From Halomonas sp. 54_146 (GTDB lineage Bacteria; Pseudomonadota; Gammaproteobacteria; Pseudomonadales; Halomonadaceae), in assembly GCF_001507855.1 (NCBI RefSeq), contig NZ_LGEN01000003.1, positions 1 to 64,000 on the forward strand: 64,000 nt of DNA. The letters run 5' to 3'. The notes beneath the pieces are model-generated. The model saw only the letters and a list, made by a program, of their open reading frames with translations, searched no databases and was not told the origin of the DNA. The position numbers and the translations under genes were made by a program. Below, piece after piece: positions 16,552 through 27,813 of the stretch. How positions within the stretch are numbered: position 1 is the first letter of the stretch; each line of letters opens with the position of its first letter.

Positions 16552-19386
16552 ATGCAACAAGGCATAATGGAGTTGATGTGGCGTTCCTCTCACGTTAGTG
16601 GCGGTAATGCTCACTACGTGGAAGCGCTTTACGAGCAGTACCTCGCAGATCCTGAGTCTGTCCAGGACGAATGGCGCAGCTATTTTGATCAGCTGCCGCG
16701 TCCCGAGGGCAGTGCCTCACACGATGTCCCACTAAGCCCAGTCCGTGATCAGTTCTACCAGTTAGGGCGTGAAAGCCGCTCAAGCCGTGTAGTCGCCGCT
16801 GTCGATAGCGGTGAGAATAAAAAGCAGGTGAAAGTCCTGCAGCTGATTAACGCCTATCGCTTCCGTGGCCATCAAAAGGCCAATATCGACCCGCTAGGGC
16901 TGCGTAATCCCACCCCCGTCCCCGATCTCGATCTGTCGTTTCATCAGCTATCAAAAGCTGATTTGGACACCGAGTTCCAAACCGGTTCTTTCTTTTTAGG
17001 CATCGACAAAGCGCCCCTGCGCGAGATCGTGGATGCGTTGGAGCGCACGTATTGCCGCTCCATCGGCTGCGAGATCATGCATATTGTCGATACGGAAGAA
17101 AAGCGCTGGCTGCAGCGGCGTTTTGAGTCGGTACGCAGTGCGCCGGAATTTAGTGCCGATGTGCGTAAGCACGTACTGGAGCGCTTGACGGCCGCCGAAG
17201 GTTTGGAAAACTACCTGGCCTCTAAATATCCAGGTACCAAGCGCTTTGGTCTTGAAGGCGGCGAGTCTTTTGTACCGATGATGGATGAGCTCATCCAGCG
17301 TGCCGGCGGTTATGGCACCAAAGAAGTGGTCATCGGTATGGCGCACCGTGGGCGGCTTAATCTGTTGGTCAATATTTTGGGTAAAAACCCCGCTGATTTG
17401 ATCGACGAATTCGATGGCAAAAAAGTCATCGAGCGCGGTTCAGGTGATGTGAAGTACCACCAAGGCTTCAGCTCGAACGTCATGTCTCCAGGTGGTGAAG
17501 TTCACTTGGCGATGTCGTTTAACCCATCGCACCTGGAAATCGTTGCTCCTGTTGTAGAAGGTTCGGTGCGTGCCCGCCAGGATCGTCGTAATGACGAAGA
17601 AGGCAGTAAAGTACTGCCGATCAACGTCCATGGTGATGCGGCCTTTGCCGGTCAAGGCGTGGTGATGGAGACATTCCAGATGTCCCAGACCCGAGCCTAT
17701 AAAACCGGTGGTACGATCCACATTGTGATTAATAACCAAGTGGGCTTTACCACCTCGCATCCGCAGGATGCACGCTCCACCGAATACTGCACTGATATTG
17801 CCAAGATGGTTCAAGCGCCTATTTTCCACGTTAATGGCGATGACCCTGACGCAGTGCTGCACGCAACTCAAGTGGCTCTTGACTATCGCCAGCAGTTTAA
17901 AAAAGACGTGGTGATAGATCTGGTTTGCTATCGTCGCCGTGGTCATAACGAAGCTGATGAGCCGTCAGGCACGCAGCCGATGATGTATGCCAAGATCAAA
18001 GACCACCCCTCTGCGCGCACGCTGTATGCCCAGCGCTTAGTTGAACAGGGCGTGCTTTCGGAAGAATCTGCCAAAGAAATGGTGGAAACCTATCGCAATG
18101 ATTTGGTGGCGGGTAATCACGTTGCCAATGCGTTAGTGCAAGAGCCGAATGCGACGCTGTTTGTCGACTGGGCTCCCTACTTGGGGCACGAGTGGACCGG
18201 CGACGCTGATACGACGTTTGATATGAAGCGTCTGCAGCAGCTAGCCGCCCGTATGTGCGAAGTGCCGGATGGCGTCGATGTGCAGCGCCAAGTTGCCAAA
18301 ATTTATGAAGACCGACGCAAGATGCAGGCCGGCGGTTTGGCACTTAACTGGGGCTTTGCGGAAACGCTGGCCTACGCCACGCTGCTTGATCAAGGCCACC
18401 CGATTCGCATTACCGGCCAAGATGTAGGTCGTGGCACTTTCTCCCACCGTCATGCGGTGGTGCATAACCAGAAAGATGGCAGCACCTACGTACCCCTTCA
18501 GAACATGGCCGATGGTCAGCCGCGTTTCACCATTCATGACTCCTTCCTTTCGGAAGAAGCCGTGCTGGCGTTTGAGTATGGCTACTCAACCACCGCACCG
18601 AATGATTTGGTGATCTGGGAAGCCCAGTTTGGTGACTTCTTCAACGGTGCCCAAGTGGTGGTGGACCAGTTCATCTCCTCGGGTGAGACCAAATGGGGGC
18701 GTCTATGTGGTTTAACCATGCTGCTGCCCCATGGTTATGAAGGCCAAGGGCCTGAGCACTCATCAGCCCGTTTAGAGCGCTTCCTGCAGATGTGTGCCGA
18801 GCACAACATGCAGGTATGTGTGCCGACCACACCCGCGCAGATTTACCACTTGCTGCGTCGTCAGGTGATTCGCCCGCTGCGTAAGCCGCTGGTGGTGATG
18901 ACACCTAAATCGCTGCTGCGTCATAAAGAAGCGATTTCGAGCCTAGAAGATTTGGCCCACGGCAAGTTCCACATGGTGCTCGCCGACCAAGCCGATCTTG
19001 CGCCGGAGAAAGTCACTCGCGTTGTGCTGTGTGCTGGCAAGGTCTACTACGACTTAGTCGCGTGGCGCACTGAGAACGAGCGCGATGACACGGCGATTGT
19101 GCGTCTTGAGCAGCTCTACCCCTTCCCGAAAGAAGAGCTTCTGGAAGCGCTCAATGGCTATGCCAACGTGGAAGACATTGTGTGGTGTCAGGAAGAGCCG
19201 TTGAACCAAGGCGCCTGGTACTCCAGTCAGCACCACATGCGTGCAGTGGCCGATATGCTGAAAGATGGCCTCGGACGCGATTTGAAATTTGCAGGACGTC
19301 CTGCCTCTGCTGCACCGGCAGCTGGCTACATGTCCGTCCATACTGAACAGCAGCGCCAGCTGGTGGAAGACGCTTTTAACCTATAA
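16552..19386 (+). CDS. sucA: 2-oxoglutarate dehydrogenase E1 component
   Basis: Thiamine-diphosphate enzyme that decarboxylates 2-oxoglutarate and passes the succinyl group to lipoyl-SucB. 944 residues, full length. The N-terminal segment (SGGNAHYVEALYEQYLADPESVQDEW) is the part that docks E2. The ThDP/Mg site is HGDAAFAGQGVVMETFQMS near residue 360, followed by INNQVGFTT; the transketolase-like C-terminal half includes GQDVGRGTFSHRHAVVH. AGGGTG eight bases before ATG. First gene of sucAB-lpd-sucCD. Confidence 0.98.
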   Translation: MQQGIMELMWRSSHVSGGNAHYVEALYEQYLADPESVQDEWRSYFDQLPRPEGSASHDVPLSPVRDQFYQLGRESRSSRVVAAVDSGENKKQVKVLQLINAYRFRGHQKANIDPLGLRNPTPVPDLDLSFHQLSKADLDTEFQTGSFFLGIDKAPLREIVDALERTYCRSIGCEIMHIVDTEEKRWLQRRFESVRSAPEFSADVRKHVLERLTAAEGLENYLASKYPGTKRFGLEGGESFVPMMDELIQRAGGYGTKEVVIGMAHRGRLNLLVNILGKNPADLIDEFDGKKVIERGSGDVKYHQGFSSNVMSPGGEVHLAMSFNPSHLEIVAPVVEGSVRARQDRRNDEEGSKVLPINVHGDAAFAGQGVVMETFQMSQTRAYKTGGTIHIVINNQVGFTTSHPQDARSTEYCTDIAKMVQAPIFHVNGDDPDAVLHATQVALDYRQQFKKDVVIDLVCYRRRGHNEADEPSGTQPMMYAKIKDHPSARTLYAQRLVEQGVLSEESAKEMVETYRNDLVAGNHVANALVQEPNATLFVDWAPYLGHEWTGDADTTFDMKRLQQLAARMCEVPDGVDVQRQVAKIYEDRRKMQAGGLALNWGFAETLAYATLLDQGHPIRITGQDVGRGTFSHRHAVVHNQKDGSTYVPLQNMADGQPRFTIHDSFLSEEAVLAFEYGYSTTAPNDLVIWEAQFGDFFNGAQVVVDQFISSGETKWGRLCGLTMLLPHGYEGQGPEHSSARLERFLQMCAEHNMQVCVPTTPAQIYHLLRRQVIRPLRKPLVVMTPKSLLRHKEAISSLEDLAHGKFHMVLADQADLAPEKVTRVVLCAGKVYYDLVAWRTENERDDTAIVRLEQLYPFPKEELLEALNGYANVEDIVWCQEEPLNQGAWYSSQHHMRAVADMLKDGLGRDLKFAGRPASAAPAAGYMSVHTEQQRQLVEDAFNL

Positions 19387-19424
19387 GCGGCCGCCGGATT
19401 TAAAGAACATATAAGGGAAACGAC

Positions 19425-20999
19425 ATGGCTACTGAGATCAAAGCGCCAACCTTTCCGGAATCCATTGCCGAAGGCACAGTGGCGGCGTGGCATAAAAAAC
19501 CGGGTGATAGCGTTGAGCGTGACGAGCTGATTGTTGAAATTGAAACCGACAAAGTGGTGCTAGAAGTCGTCGCACCGGAAGCGGGTACCCTGACCGAGGT
19601 AATGGCCGAAGAAGGCGATACCGTTGAGTCCGAGCAGGTGCTGGGCAACATCGGTGAAGGCAGCGCATCAAACAGCAAAAAAGAAGAGAAATCTTCTGGC
19701 GGTGACAGTGCTGCAAAATCCGAGCAGAAATCTGACGCTAAGCAAGAAGACAAAAAAGCCAGCGGTGGTGGCAAAAAGCACGATGTAAAAGCCCCCAGCT
19801 TCCCTGAGTCTATTCAGGAAGGCACCGTGGCTACTTGGCACAAAAAAGTGGGCGAAGCGGTCAAGCGCGATGAAGTGCTGGCCGATATCGAAACCGACAA
19901 AGTGGTGCTGGAAGTTGTCGCACCGGCCGATGGTGCCCTGGCTGAAATTAAAGCCGAAGAGGGTAGCCAGGTAGAATCTGAAGCCGTTCTCGCCATCTTC
20001 ACCGAAGGTGCTGGTGGTGATAGTGCTGGGGATAGCGGCGGCGATTCAGCGGCTAAAGCTGACGCCAGCAGCGACGACGATGGTGCCGATGAGAACGTCG
20101 GTGGCAAAATCCTCGCGCCTGCTGCGCGTAAAATGGTCGCCGAGCACGACCTGGACGTTGCCAAGATTGAGGGCACCGGCAAAGGTGGCCGCATCTTGAA
20201 AGAAGACGTTCAAAAAGCGGTGAAAGACGGCTCTGCCAAGAAAGCAGCAAAATCTGCAGCACCGGCAAAAGCCGCCGCTGCACCGGCTGCTGAAGGTGAG
20301 CGCATCGAGAAGCGCGTACCGATGAGCCGCCTGCGTCAAACCATCGCCAAGCGGTTGGTTCAGGCGCAGCAAACCGCTGCCATGCTGACCACTTACAACG
20401 AAGTGGACATGACCGAAATCATGGCTCTGCGTGCGCAGTACAAAGATACCTTCCTAAAAGCTCACGATATTAAGCTGGGCTTTATGGGCTTCTTTGTAAA
20501 AGCAGCCTCTGAAGCGCTCAAGCGCTACCCGGATGTGAACGCATCTATCGACGGCACCGACATCGTGTATCACGGTTATCAGGATATCGGCGTTGCTGTT
20601 TCCACCGACCGCGGCTTGGTCGTGCCGGTACTGCGCGACACCGACAGCATGAAAATTGCCGACGTTGAGCGCAAGATTGTCGACTTTGGCAAGCGTGGCC
20701 GTGACGGCAAGCTGGGCATGGACGACATGATCGGTGGCACCTTTACCATCACCAATGGCGGCACCTTTGGTTCGTTGATGTCGACCCCGATCATCAACCC
20801 GCCGCAAACCGCCATCCTGGGTATGCACAAAATCCAGGATCGACCAATGGCCGTTAACGGCAAGGTCGAGATCCGCCCGATGATGTATCTGGCGCTCTCC
20901 TATGACCACCGTATGATCGACGGCAAAGACGCCGTGCAATTCTTGGTGACGCTGAAAGAATTGCTGGAAGACCCTGCACGTTTGCTGCTGGATATCTAA
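19425..20999 (+). CDS. sucB: dihydrolipoyl succinyltransferase (E2) with two lipoyl domains
   Basis: Core of the 2-oxoglutarate dehydrogenase complex; moves the succinyl group to CoA. 524 residues, longer than the E. coli enzyme (about 405), because there are two lipoyl domains: residues 1-80 and 122-200, each with the lipoylated lysine in [11 protein letters not shown] Lys/Ser/Gly-rich linker separates them. Then come the E3-binding domain ([21 protein letters not shown]), an Ala-rich linker and the catalytic domain ending with the active-site [13 protein letters not shown]. Both lipoyl domains look functional. A 17-bp tandem duplication overlaps its stop codon. Confidence 0.97.
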   Translation: MATEIKAPTFPESIAEGTVAAWHKKPGDSVERDELIVEIETDKVVLEVVAPEAGTLTEVMAEEGDTVESEQVLGNIGEGSASNSKKEEKSSGGDSAAKSEQKSDAKQEDKKASGGGKKHDVKAPSFPESIQEGTVATWHKKVGEAVKRDEVLADIETDKVVLEVVAPADGALAEIKAEEGSQVESEAVLAIFTEGAGGDSAGDSGGDSAAKADASSDDDGADENVGGKILAPAARKMVAEHDLDVAKIEGTGKGGRILKEDVQKAVKDGSAKKAAKSAAPAKAAAAPAAEGERIEKRVPMSRLRQTIAKRLVQAQQTAAMLTTYNEVDMTEIMALRAQYKDTFLKAHDIKLGFMGFFVKAASEALKRYPDVNASIDGTDIVYHGYQDIGVAVSTDRGLVVPVLRDTDSMKIADVERKIVDFGKRGRDGKLGMDDMIGGTFTITNGGTFGSLMSTPIINPPQTAILGMHKIQDRPMAVNGKVEIRPMMYLALSYDHRMIDGKDAVQFLVTLKELLEDPARLLLDI

Positions 21000-21018
21000 C
21001 ACTGCTGGATATCTACTA
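20985..21018 (+). repeat. 17-bp tandem duplication across the sucB stop
   Basis: CTGCTGGATATCTA at 20985-20998 recurs at 21002-21015. The copy carries sucB's final codons and stop into the intergenic DNA. Confidence 0.88.
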
Positions 21019-21031
21019 CTGGGTACTAAAA

Positions 21032-21069
21032 AAGTATAAGCGTCATCTTCATTCATTACGCTAATACTT
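21032..21069. other. hairpin between sucB and lpd
   Basis: AAGTATAAGCG pairs with CGCTAATACTT apart from one mismatch, loop 16 bases. No U-run, so a processing or stability element is more likely than a terminator. Confidence 0.4.
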
Positions 21070-21081
21070 GACCAGGATTGA

Positions 21082-22593
<1,512 letters not shown>

Positions 22594-22612
22594 TTCAGTA
22601 AGCAACAACGAA

Positions 22613-22632
22613 GCGCCACCGTTAGGTGGCGC
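22613..22632 (+). terminator. hairpin after lpd, weak terminator
   Basis: GCGCCACC-GTTA-GGTGGCGC, a perfect 8-bp stem, but followed by AACACTTT rather than a U-run. It may only attenuate read-through into sucCD. Confidence 0.5.
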
Positions 22633-22682
22633 AACACTTTCGGCTTTGTCTTAACCCACAAAGATCGAAAGAACGGGGATGA

Positions 22683-22766
22683 CCAGTGCTTTTAAGACCG
22701 TTCTTGTAAGGCAGTTCTTGTAAGGCAGTTCTTGTAAGACAGTTCTTGTAAGAAAGTGCTTAAAAG
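22683..22766. repeat. 14-bp tandem repeat array, 6 copies
   Basis: Copies begin at 22683, 22697, 22711, 22725, 22739 and 22753; GCAGTTCTTGTAAG is the commonest form. The outer copies are more diverged (CCAGTGCTTTTAAG, AAAGTGCTTAAAAG). It ends 46 bases before the sucC start. Confidence 0.95.
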
Positions 22767-22812
22767 AAAACGGGTCATCGTTCGAGTCACATGCAACCAA
22801 TGGCATGAATCG

Positions 22813-23979
22813 ATGAATCTTCACGAGTATCAAGGTAAACAGCTGTTTGCCGACTATGGTCTACCGGTGTCTAAAGGCTTTGCAGTCGACACTCCCGAAG
22901 AAGCGGAAGAAGCTTGCAAAAAAATCGGTGGTGACATGTGGGTGGTTAAAGCCCAGGTGCACGCCGGTGGCCGTGGTAAAGCGGGTGGCGTTAAGCTGAT
23001 TAAAGACCCGGCTGAAGCAAAAGCGTTTGCTGAGCAATGGTTGGGCAAGAACTTAGTGACTTTCCAGACTGACGAAAAAGGTCAGCCGGTTGCTAAGATT
23101 TTGGTTGAAACCTGCACCAACATCGCCGACGAGCTTTACCTCGGTGCTGTGGTTGACCGTACTACCCGTCGCGTGGTCTTCATGGCCTCTACCGAAGGTG
23201 GTGTGGAAATTGAGACGGTTGCAGAAGAAACACCAGAGAAAATTCTTAAAGCCGAAATCGATCCGCTGGTAGGTGCACAGCCTTACCAAGCGCGTGAGCT
23301 TGCGTTTGCGCTGGGCCTGAAAGGCGACCAGATCAAGCAGTTCACTAAGATTTTCCTGGGTCTTTCCCAGCTGTTTCATGACAAAGACCTGGCGCTGTTA
23401 GAAATTAACCCGCTGGTAGTGACCGACGAAGGCAACCTGCACTGCCTCGACGCCAAACTAGGCCTGGACAGCAACGCGCTGTACCGTCACCCGGACCTGC
23501 AGGCAATGCGCGATCCTTCGCAAGAAGATCAGCGTGAAGCCGACGCAGCGAAGTGGGAACTTAACTATGTAGCGCTTGATGGCAACATCGGCTGCATGGT
23601 TAACGGCGCAGGCTTGGCCATGGGCACCATGGACATCGTTAACCTGAGCGGCGGCAAGCCGGCTAACTTCTTGGACGTTGGCGGCGGCGCGACCAAAGAG
23701 CGCGTGGCAGAAGCGTTCAAAATTATCCTCTCTGACGACAATGTTAAAGCCGTATTGGTTAACATCTTCGGCGGTATCGTGCGCTGTGACATGATTGCTG
23801 AAGGCATTATCGGTGCCGTTGAGCAGGTAGGTGTTAACGTACCGGTTGTTGTACGTTTGGAAGGTAACAACGCCGAACTGGGTGCTGAAAAATTAGCGTC
23901 TAGCGGTCTGAACATCATCGCGGCTACTAGTCTGACCGACGCGGCTCAGCAGGTCGTTAAAGCGGCGGAGGGCAAGTAA
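22813..23979 (+). CDS. sucC: succinyl-CoA synthetase beta subunit
   Basis: Converts succinyl-CoA to succinate with formation of ATP or GTP, together with SucD. From the ATG at 22813 the product is 388 residues and begins [22 protein letters not shown], the expected full-length start; upstream in-frame codons are not conserved. ATP-grasp segments [17 protein letters not shown] and the C-terminal [17 protein letters not shown] and [12 protein letters not shown] are present. There is no clear ribosome site, and the upstream DNA is a six-copy 14-bp repeat. Overlaps sucD by one base. Confidence 0.96.
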   Translation: MNLHEYQGKQLFADYGLPVSKGFAVDTPEEAEEACKKIGGDMWVVKAQVHAGGRGKAGGVKLIKDPAEAKAFAEQWLGKNLVTFQTDEKGQPVAKILVETCTNIADELYLGAVVDRTTRRVVFMASTEGGVEIETVAEETPEKILKAEIDPLVGAQPYQARELAFALGLKGDQIKQFTKIFLGLSQLFHDKDLALLEINPLVVTDEGNLHCLDAKLGLDSNALYRHPDLQAMRDPSQEDQREADAAKWELNYVALDGNIGCMVNGAGLAMGTMDIVNLSGGKPANFLDVGGGATKERVAEAFKIILSDDNVKAVLVNIFGGIVRCDMIAEGIIGAVEQVGVNVPVVVRLEGNNAELGAEKLASSGLNIIAATSLTDAAQQVVKAAEGK

Positions 23980-24851
23980 TGAGCATCCTGATCGATAAGA
24001 ACACCAAGGTCATCTGCCAGGGCTTTACCGGTGGCCAAGGCACGTTCCACTCCGAGCAGGCGATTGCCTACGGTACGCAAATGGTCGGCGGTGTTACGCC
24101 GGGCAAAGGCGGCCAAACGCACTTAGGCCTGCCCGTTTTCAACACCGTGAAAGAAGCGGTTGAGAAAACCGGCGCGGAAGCCAGCGTGATCTACGTTCCG
24201 GCACCGTTCTGTAAAGACTCGATTCTTGAAGCCGCTAATTCAGGCATCAAGTTAATCGTGTGCATCACTGAAGGCATCGCCACGCTAGACATGCTTGACG
24301 CTAAAGTGAAGTGCGACGAGCTGGGCGTACGCCTGATTGGCCCGAACTGCCCGGGTGTTATCACGCCAGGCGAATGCAAAATCGGCATCATGCCGGGTCA
24401 CATTCACCAGCCGGGCCGCGTAGGTATCGTTTCCCGCTCTGGTACCCTGACCTATGAAGCCGTTAAGCAGACCACTGATCACGGTTTCGGTCAGTCTACT
24501 TGCGTAGGTATCGGCGGCGACCCGATTCCGGGCTCTAACTTCATCGACATCCTTGAGATGTTCGAGAATGACCCGAAAACCGAAGCCATCGTTATGATCG
24601 GTGAAATTGGTGGTACGGCTGAAGAAGAAGCCGCGGCTTACATCAAAGCCAACGTTTCCAAGCCAGTGGTTTCCTACATTGCCGGTGTTACTGCACCTCC
24701 TGGCAAGCGTATGGGCCACGCGGGCGCGATTATCTCTGGCGGTAAAGGCACCGCTGACGAGAAGTTTGCTGCCCTGGAAGACGCCGGTGTTAAAACCGTG
24801 CGCTCTTTGGCTGAGATTGGCGATGCGCTGAAAGAAGTCACTGGCTGGTAA
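23979..24851 (+). CDS. sucD: succinyl-CoA synthetase alpha subunit
   Basis: Carries the phosphohistidine intermediate and binds CoA. 290 residues. The CoA-binding Rossmann segment [20 protein letters not shown] is near residue 14; His247 in [19 protein letters not shown] is the phosphorylated histidine; [14 protein letters not shown] is the family signature. The ATG overlaps the sucC stop (TAATG), so translation is coupled. Last gene of the cluster, followed by a strong terminator. Confidence 0.98.
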   Translation: MSILIDKNTKVICQGFTGGQGTFHSEQAIAYGTQMVGGVTPGKGGQTHLGLPVFNTVKEAVEKTGAEASVIYVPAPFCKDSILEAANSGIKLIVCITEGIATLDMLDAKVKCDELGVRLIGPNCPGVITPGECKIGIMPGHIHQPGRVGIVSRSGTLTYEAVKQTTDHGFGQSTCVGIGGDPIPGSNFIDILEMFENDPKTEAIVMIGEIGGTAEEEAAAYIKANVSKPVVSYIAGVTAPPGKRMGHAGAIISGGKGTADEKFAALEDAGVKTVRSLAEIGDALKEVTGW

Positions 24852-24877
24852 GCCGCTGACGTTTAGCTGCACGCTAT

Positions 24878-24907
24878 AAGGGCACCCCGAGGGGTGCCCT
24901 TATTTAT
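24878..24907. terminator. terminator after sucCD
   Basis: AAGGGCACCCC pairs with GGGGTGCCCTT almost without loop, followed by ATTTATTT. It ends the TCA cluster. Confidence 0.9.
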
Positions 24908-24918
24908 TTCTGCTGTAT

Positions 24919-24943
24919 GCATTTGTGCTATGTGCATTTGTGC
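24919..24943. repeat. 15-bp tandem duplication at the flippase stop
   Basis: GCATTTGTGC occurs at 24919 and 24934, period 15, on both sides of the stop codon (24928-24930) of the minus-strand gene. Confidence 0.8.
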
Positions 24944-25968
24944 GATCGCGCCGGTGAGCGCCGCAGCATTCGATAGCTATATAAAATAAATAACGGGGCA
25001 CCAGCCGCCAAGTAAAGGTGGTAGCTGACTAATCGCCACACCAATACTGCCGCTGCGGCCTGCTCGCGTTCCATCAAGGGTAGCAGCAGGCTGCCAACGC
25101 CTACTTCCGCAGCGCCCGCACCGCCGGGTAAAAAGCTAAGCTGGCTGGCCGCCATGGCCAGCATTTGGGTTAGAAAGGTCCATATCCAATCCGCCTGGCC
25201 GCCTACCCCCAGCACCGCTAAATACAGCAAGCTATAGCGCATCAGCCAATGCGCGGTGGTCAGCAGCAGCATCGCGAATAGCGTGGTACGTGGAAGCGCA
25301 AGCGTGACCTTCAGCGCCTGTCGGCATTTTAATAGACGCCGCGCAAGCCAGCGACGCCGATAACGGCTGGGCCATGGCGTGTTCACTCCGGTTGAGCGCA
25401 ATAGGCTCGGCAAATAGCGCATTACCACGCTCACCAGCATGGCCATCAACGCTAAACCGACCAGCGCCCACTGCACGAGTGATTGGTGGGGCCACTGGGT
25501 GTCGCTTAGCAGCGAAAAAAGCACTAAGCCGCTCAGCATAGCCAGGAAAAACAGCAAGTCACAGCCTTGGTCAATCAGAAACACCGCCGCGCCTTTGGCA
25601 GGCGGAAAACCGCGCTGGGCGAGTAGCAACAGCAGGGTGGCTGGGCCGCCACTGCCGCCTGGGGTGGCGCATAGTGCAAACTTCGATGCCAATTCAATAC
25701 CCAGTGCACCACGTTGGCCAAGCTTGCCTGCACGGCCGCCCAGCATCAAACGCAGCCTCGCCGCATTAAGGTTCCAGCACACAAAAGCCACCGCCAGCAT
25801 TAACAGCAATAAACTCAGCGGGAAGTGTTTGACGCGCTGCAGTGCTTCAGCGCCGCCTAGCCACGCGGTGAGCACCAGCGGTGCAAGCAGCGCCAGGGCG
25901 ATCATCACGCCGTGGAGTGGCCGCCACTTCAGCAGCTGGCGACGGCTAGTGGTGTTGGTGGAGGGCAT
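24928..25968 (-). CDS. flippase-like membrane protein (lysylphosphatidylglycerol synthetase TM / UPF0104 family)
   Basis: A polytopic membrane protein of about 346 residues with seven or eight hydrophobic segments. The segments NAARLRLML, ALCATPGGSGGPATLLLLL and the late SFLPGGAGAAEVGVG match the AglD/MprF transmembrane family, which moves lipid-linked intermediates across membranes. The frame runs open to 26184, but that part is the other strand of reading inside the glycosyltransferase; I place the start at the ATG at 25968 (MPSTNTTSRRQLLKW), overlapping the glycosyltransferase end by 23 bases. The pairing suggests a shared glycolipid or surface polysaccharide task. Confidence 0.82.
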   Translation of the reverse strand: MPSTNTTSRRQLLKWRPLHGVMIALALLAPLVLTAWLGGAEALQRVKHFPLSLLLLMLAVAFVCWNLNAARLRLMLGGRAGKLGQRGALGIELASKFALCATPGGSGGPATLLLLLAQRGFPPAKGAAVFLIDQGCDLLFFLAMLSGLVLFSLLSDTQWPHQSLVQWALVGLALMAMLVSVVMRYLPSLLRSTGVNTPWPSRYRRRWLARRLLKCRQALKVTLALPRTTLFAMLLLTTAHWLMRYSLLYLAVLGVGGQADWIWTFLTQMLAMAASQLSFLPGGAGAAEVGVGSLLLPLMEREQAAAAVLVWRLVSYHLYLAAGAPLFILYSYRMLRRSPARSHKCT

Positions 25969-27064
25969 GGGGTTGGCTGCCGTGGCAAAGCTGCTGATAA
26001 TGCTCCAGCAGTGAGTGCATAACGCCATCCCAGTTGAAATGGCGCTCCACATGACGACGGGCGTAGCGCCCGCTTGCGGCGAGATCATTACTGAACAGCG
26101 CCTCGCATGCCGTGGCCATGGCCGCTGGGTCGAGCGGTTTGCATAAAATTCCCGCCCCCAGCGGCACGTTTTCTGCCAACGCACCTGTGTTTGCCGCTAT
26201 TACCGGGATACCACTCGCCATCGCTTCCTGGGCAATTAAGCCAAACGTTTCACGGGTACCCGCGTGTAGCAGGGCATCGCTACTGGCCAAGGCGGTCGCT
26301 ACCTCGTACACGCCGCAGCAGCGGTCAATAACCGTGACATTACTGGGCACGTGATGCGGCATGCCAGGCCCCATCAGCAGCAAATGATAATCGCGCCCTA
26401 GCGCTCGCATCGTCGCCAGCAGTACATCAATATTTTTCTCGCGAGAGTTGCGCCCGACAAAGATCAGCAGCTTTTTGTCGTTGGGTATGCCCATAGCCTG
26501 GCGGAACGCCGGGTCACGATGCTGGGGATTAAATTGCGTTAAATCGACGCCCAGTGGTTGCACGCGAACGTTCTCAATACCCCAGTCACGCAGTCGATTA
26601 GCCATCGCGTTACAGGGTGTCAGCACGCTATCAAACTGGCGATAAAGCTCTGTGACATAGCGCGTTAAGCGCTTTTCAATATAGCGGCCAAAGCGGTCCC
26701 CCATTAAACGCGGAAGGTCCGAGTGATAAAAGCCCACCACCGGCACGCCCAACCGCTGACCGGCGGCCAACGCTGCCCAGGCGGTTACATAAGGGTCGCC
26801 AGCCTCAATAAGGTCAGGCTTTAGATCAATCAACGCATCGCGCCAGGGTGAGCCCCTCAGTGGAAAACGATAGCCTTGACCCAACGGGAGGTGCAGCGCC
26901 GGTAAGGTGTGATGATCGCCAAGGCTATCGCGCTCTGCCCCCGGCACCAGCAGGCTGGTGCGCAACTGTGGAATGCGCGAGAAAACGCGATGCTTGGCCT
27001 GCAAATAGGTACGCACGCCGCCGCTGGCGGGTGCATAAAACATCGTTACATCTGCAATGTGCAA
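25946..27064 (-). CDS. glycosyltransferase, GT4 family (GT-B fold)
   Basis: 372 residues. The N-terminal half contains APASGGVRTYL (acceptor-side glycine-rich loop); the C-terminal half contains LLIFVGRNSREKNIDVLLATM and the retaining GT4 signature ETFGLIAQEAMASGIPVIAANTGALAE, with Glu residues that hold the sugar nucleotide. Probably transfers a hexose to a lipid or glycan at the cytoplasmic membrane face. The start is TTG at 27064, supported by AGGAGG five bases upstream (MHIADVTMFY). Coupled to the downstream flippase-like gene. Donor and acceptor unknown. Confidence 0.88.
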   Translation of the reverse strand: MHIADVTMFYAPASGGVRTYLQAKHRVFSRIPQLRTSLLVPGAERDSLGDHHTLPALHLPLGQGYRFPLRGSPWRDALIDLKPDLIEAGDPYVTAWAALAAGQRLGVPVVGFYHSDLPRLMGDRFGRYIEKRLTRYVTELYRQFDSVLTPCNAMANRLRDWGIENVRVQPLGVDLTQFNPQHRDPAFRQAMGIPNDKKLLIFVGRNSREKNIDVLLATMRALGRDYHLLLMGPGMPHHVPSNVTVIDRCCGVYEVATALASSDALLHAGTRETFGLIAQEAMASGIPVIAANTGALAENVPLGAGILCKPLDPAAMATACEALFSNDLAASGRYARRHVERHFNWDGVMHSLLEHYQQLCHGSQPHALHQHH

Positions 27065-27182
27065 GCTAACCTCCTAGCTCTCCTTGGTACTCAGGGCCGC
27101 AAAAACTGTCATCGTTTCACCATAAAGGAGAAATAAGTCAGTTCAACGACAGCTGAGCCGAGGCGTTTGTTTTGCTTATTTG

Positions 27183-27210
27183 TTGACTATTGGCTGAGCT
27201 AGGCTAATAT
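27183..27210 (+). promoter_or_regulatory. promoter of the ribbon-helix-helix gene
   Basis: TTGACT and TAATAT separated by 16 bp. The -10 overlaps the left end of the palindrome at 27207-27232, so a bound repressor would block polymerase. Confidence 0.6.
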
Positions 27211-27232
27211 ACCATCCATATGGATGGTATAT
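27207..27232. promoter_or_regulatory. 26-bp perfect palindrome, candidate operator
   Basis: Perfect inverted repeat centred at 27219/27220 with half-site ATATACCATCCAT. A related ATCCA...GATGG pair follows at 27236-27249. The size and position suit autoregulation by the ribbon-helix-helix protein encoded 92 bases downstream. Confidence 0.65.
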
Positions 27233-27323
27233 GGAATCCAATTAGATGGTTTTGGTGTGGGCTTGATGTTAGTACGCAGCATCAAAAAGCCGTCCGGTTA
27301 CTTAGCACAACAAGGAATAACAC

Positions 27324-27740
27324 ATGAGCGTGCATGAACTTCGCCGTAAGAGCGGTGACTCCAGCGAAAAAATCACCATCAACCTTGGGGTGGTTGATCT
27401 GGGGCAGATCGATTTATTGGTTCAGGAAGGTTTTTACTCCAATCGAACCGATTTGATTCGTACCGCTATTCGTAATCAGTTGGCGACCCATGCTGACGTT
27501 GTCAAAGAGACCGTGACCCGCAAGGCGTTTGTGCTGGGGCTTGAGCACTATAGCCGTGCAGATTTAGAAGCCCTGCAGTCGGCGGGCGAGATGCTGCAGA
27601 TTCAAGTGTTGGGCATGGCCAGCATTGCCGACGACGTAACGCCAGAACTTGCCCGCGCCACCATCGAGTCGGTGGTGGTGCTGGGTGCCTTGAATGCCAG
27701 TAAAGCGGTTAAGGCCGCTTTGGCGGATCGAATCCACTGA
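27324..27740 (+). CDS. ribbon-helix-helix (CopG-like) transcriptional regulator
   Basis: 138 residues. An N-terminal MetJ/Arc/CopG fold is suggested by a beta strand (EKITINLGVVDLGQIDLL) followed by helices (FYSNRTDLIRTAIRNQL) at about residues 14-55. The remaining 80 residues (FVLGLEHYSRADLEALQSAG, then a long helix) probably serve oligomerisation or sensing, with no family I can name. Start backed by CAAGGAATAACAC. A perfect palindrome sits on its promoter, and the esterase gene follows 73 bases later, so both may be one autoregulated unit. Target metabolite unknown. Confidence 0.78.
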   Translation: MSVHELRRKSGDSSEKITINLGVVDLGQIDLLVQEGFYSNRTDLIRTAIRNQLATHADVVKETVTRKAFVLGLEHYSRADLEALQSAGEMLQIQVLGMASIADDVTPELARATIESVVVLGALNASKAVKAALADRIH

Positions 27741-27785
27741 ATCACTCATTCAAGCACTCACTTAATCACTACGTAATCACTCACC
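27738..27785. repeat. 12-bp tandem repeat, 4 copies
   Basis: TGAATCACTCAT, TCAAGCACTCAC, TTAATCACTACG and TAATCACTCACC follow each other from 27738. The first copy begins inside the regulator's stop codon. Confidence 0.85.
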
Positions 27786-27813
27786 ACGCCATCATTGAAT
27801 AAGGATATTGAAG

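Noticed and set aside
22683-22766. CRISPR array
   Set aside because: Copies are 14 bp, directly adjacent, without unique spacers, and no cas gene is present. The same applies to the other tandem arrays.
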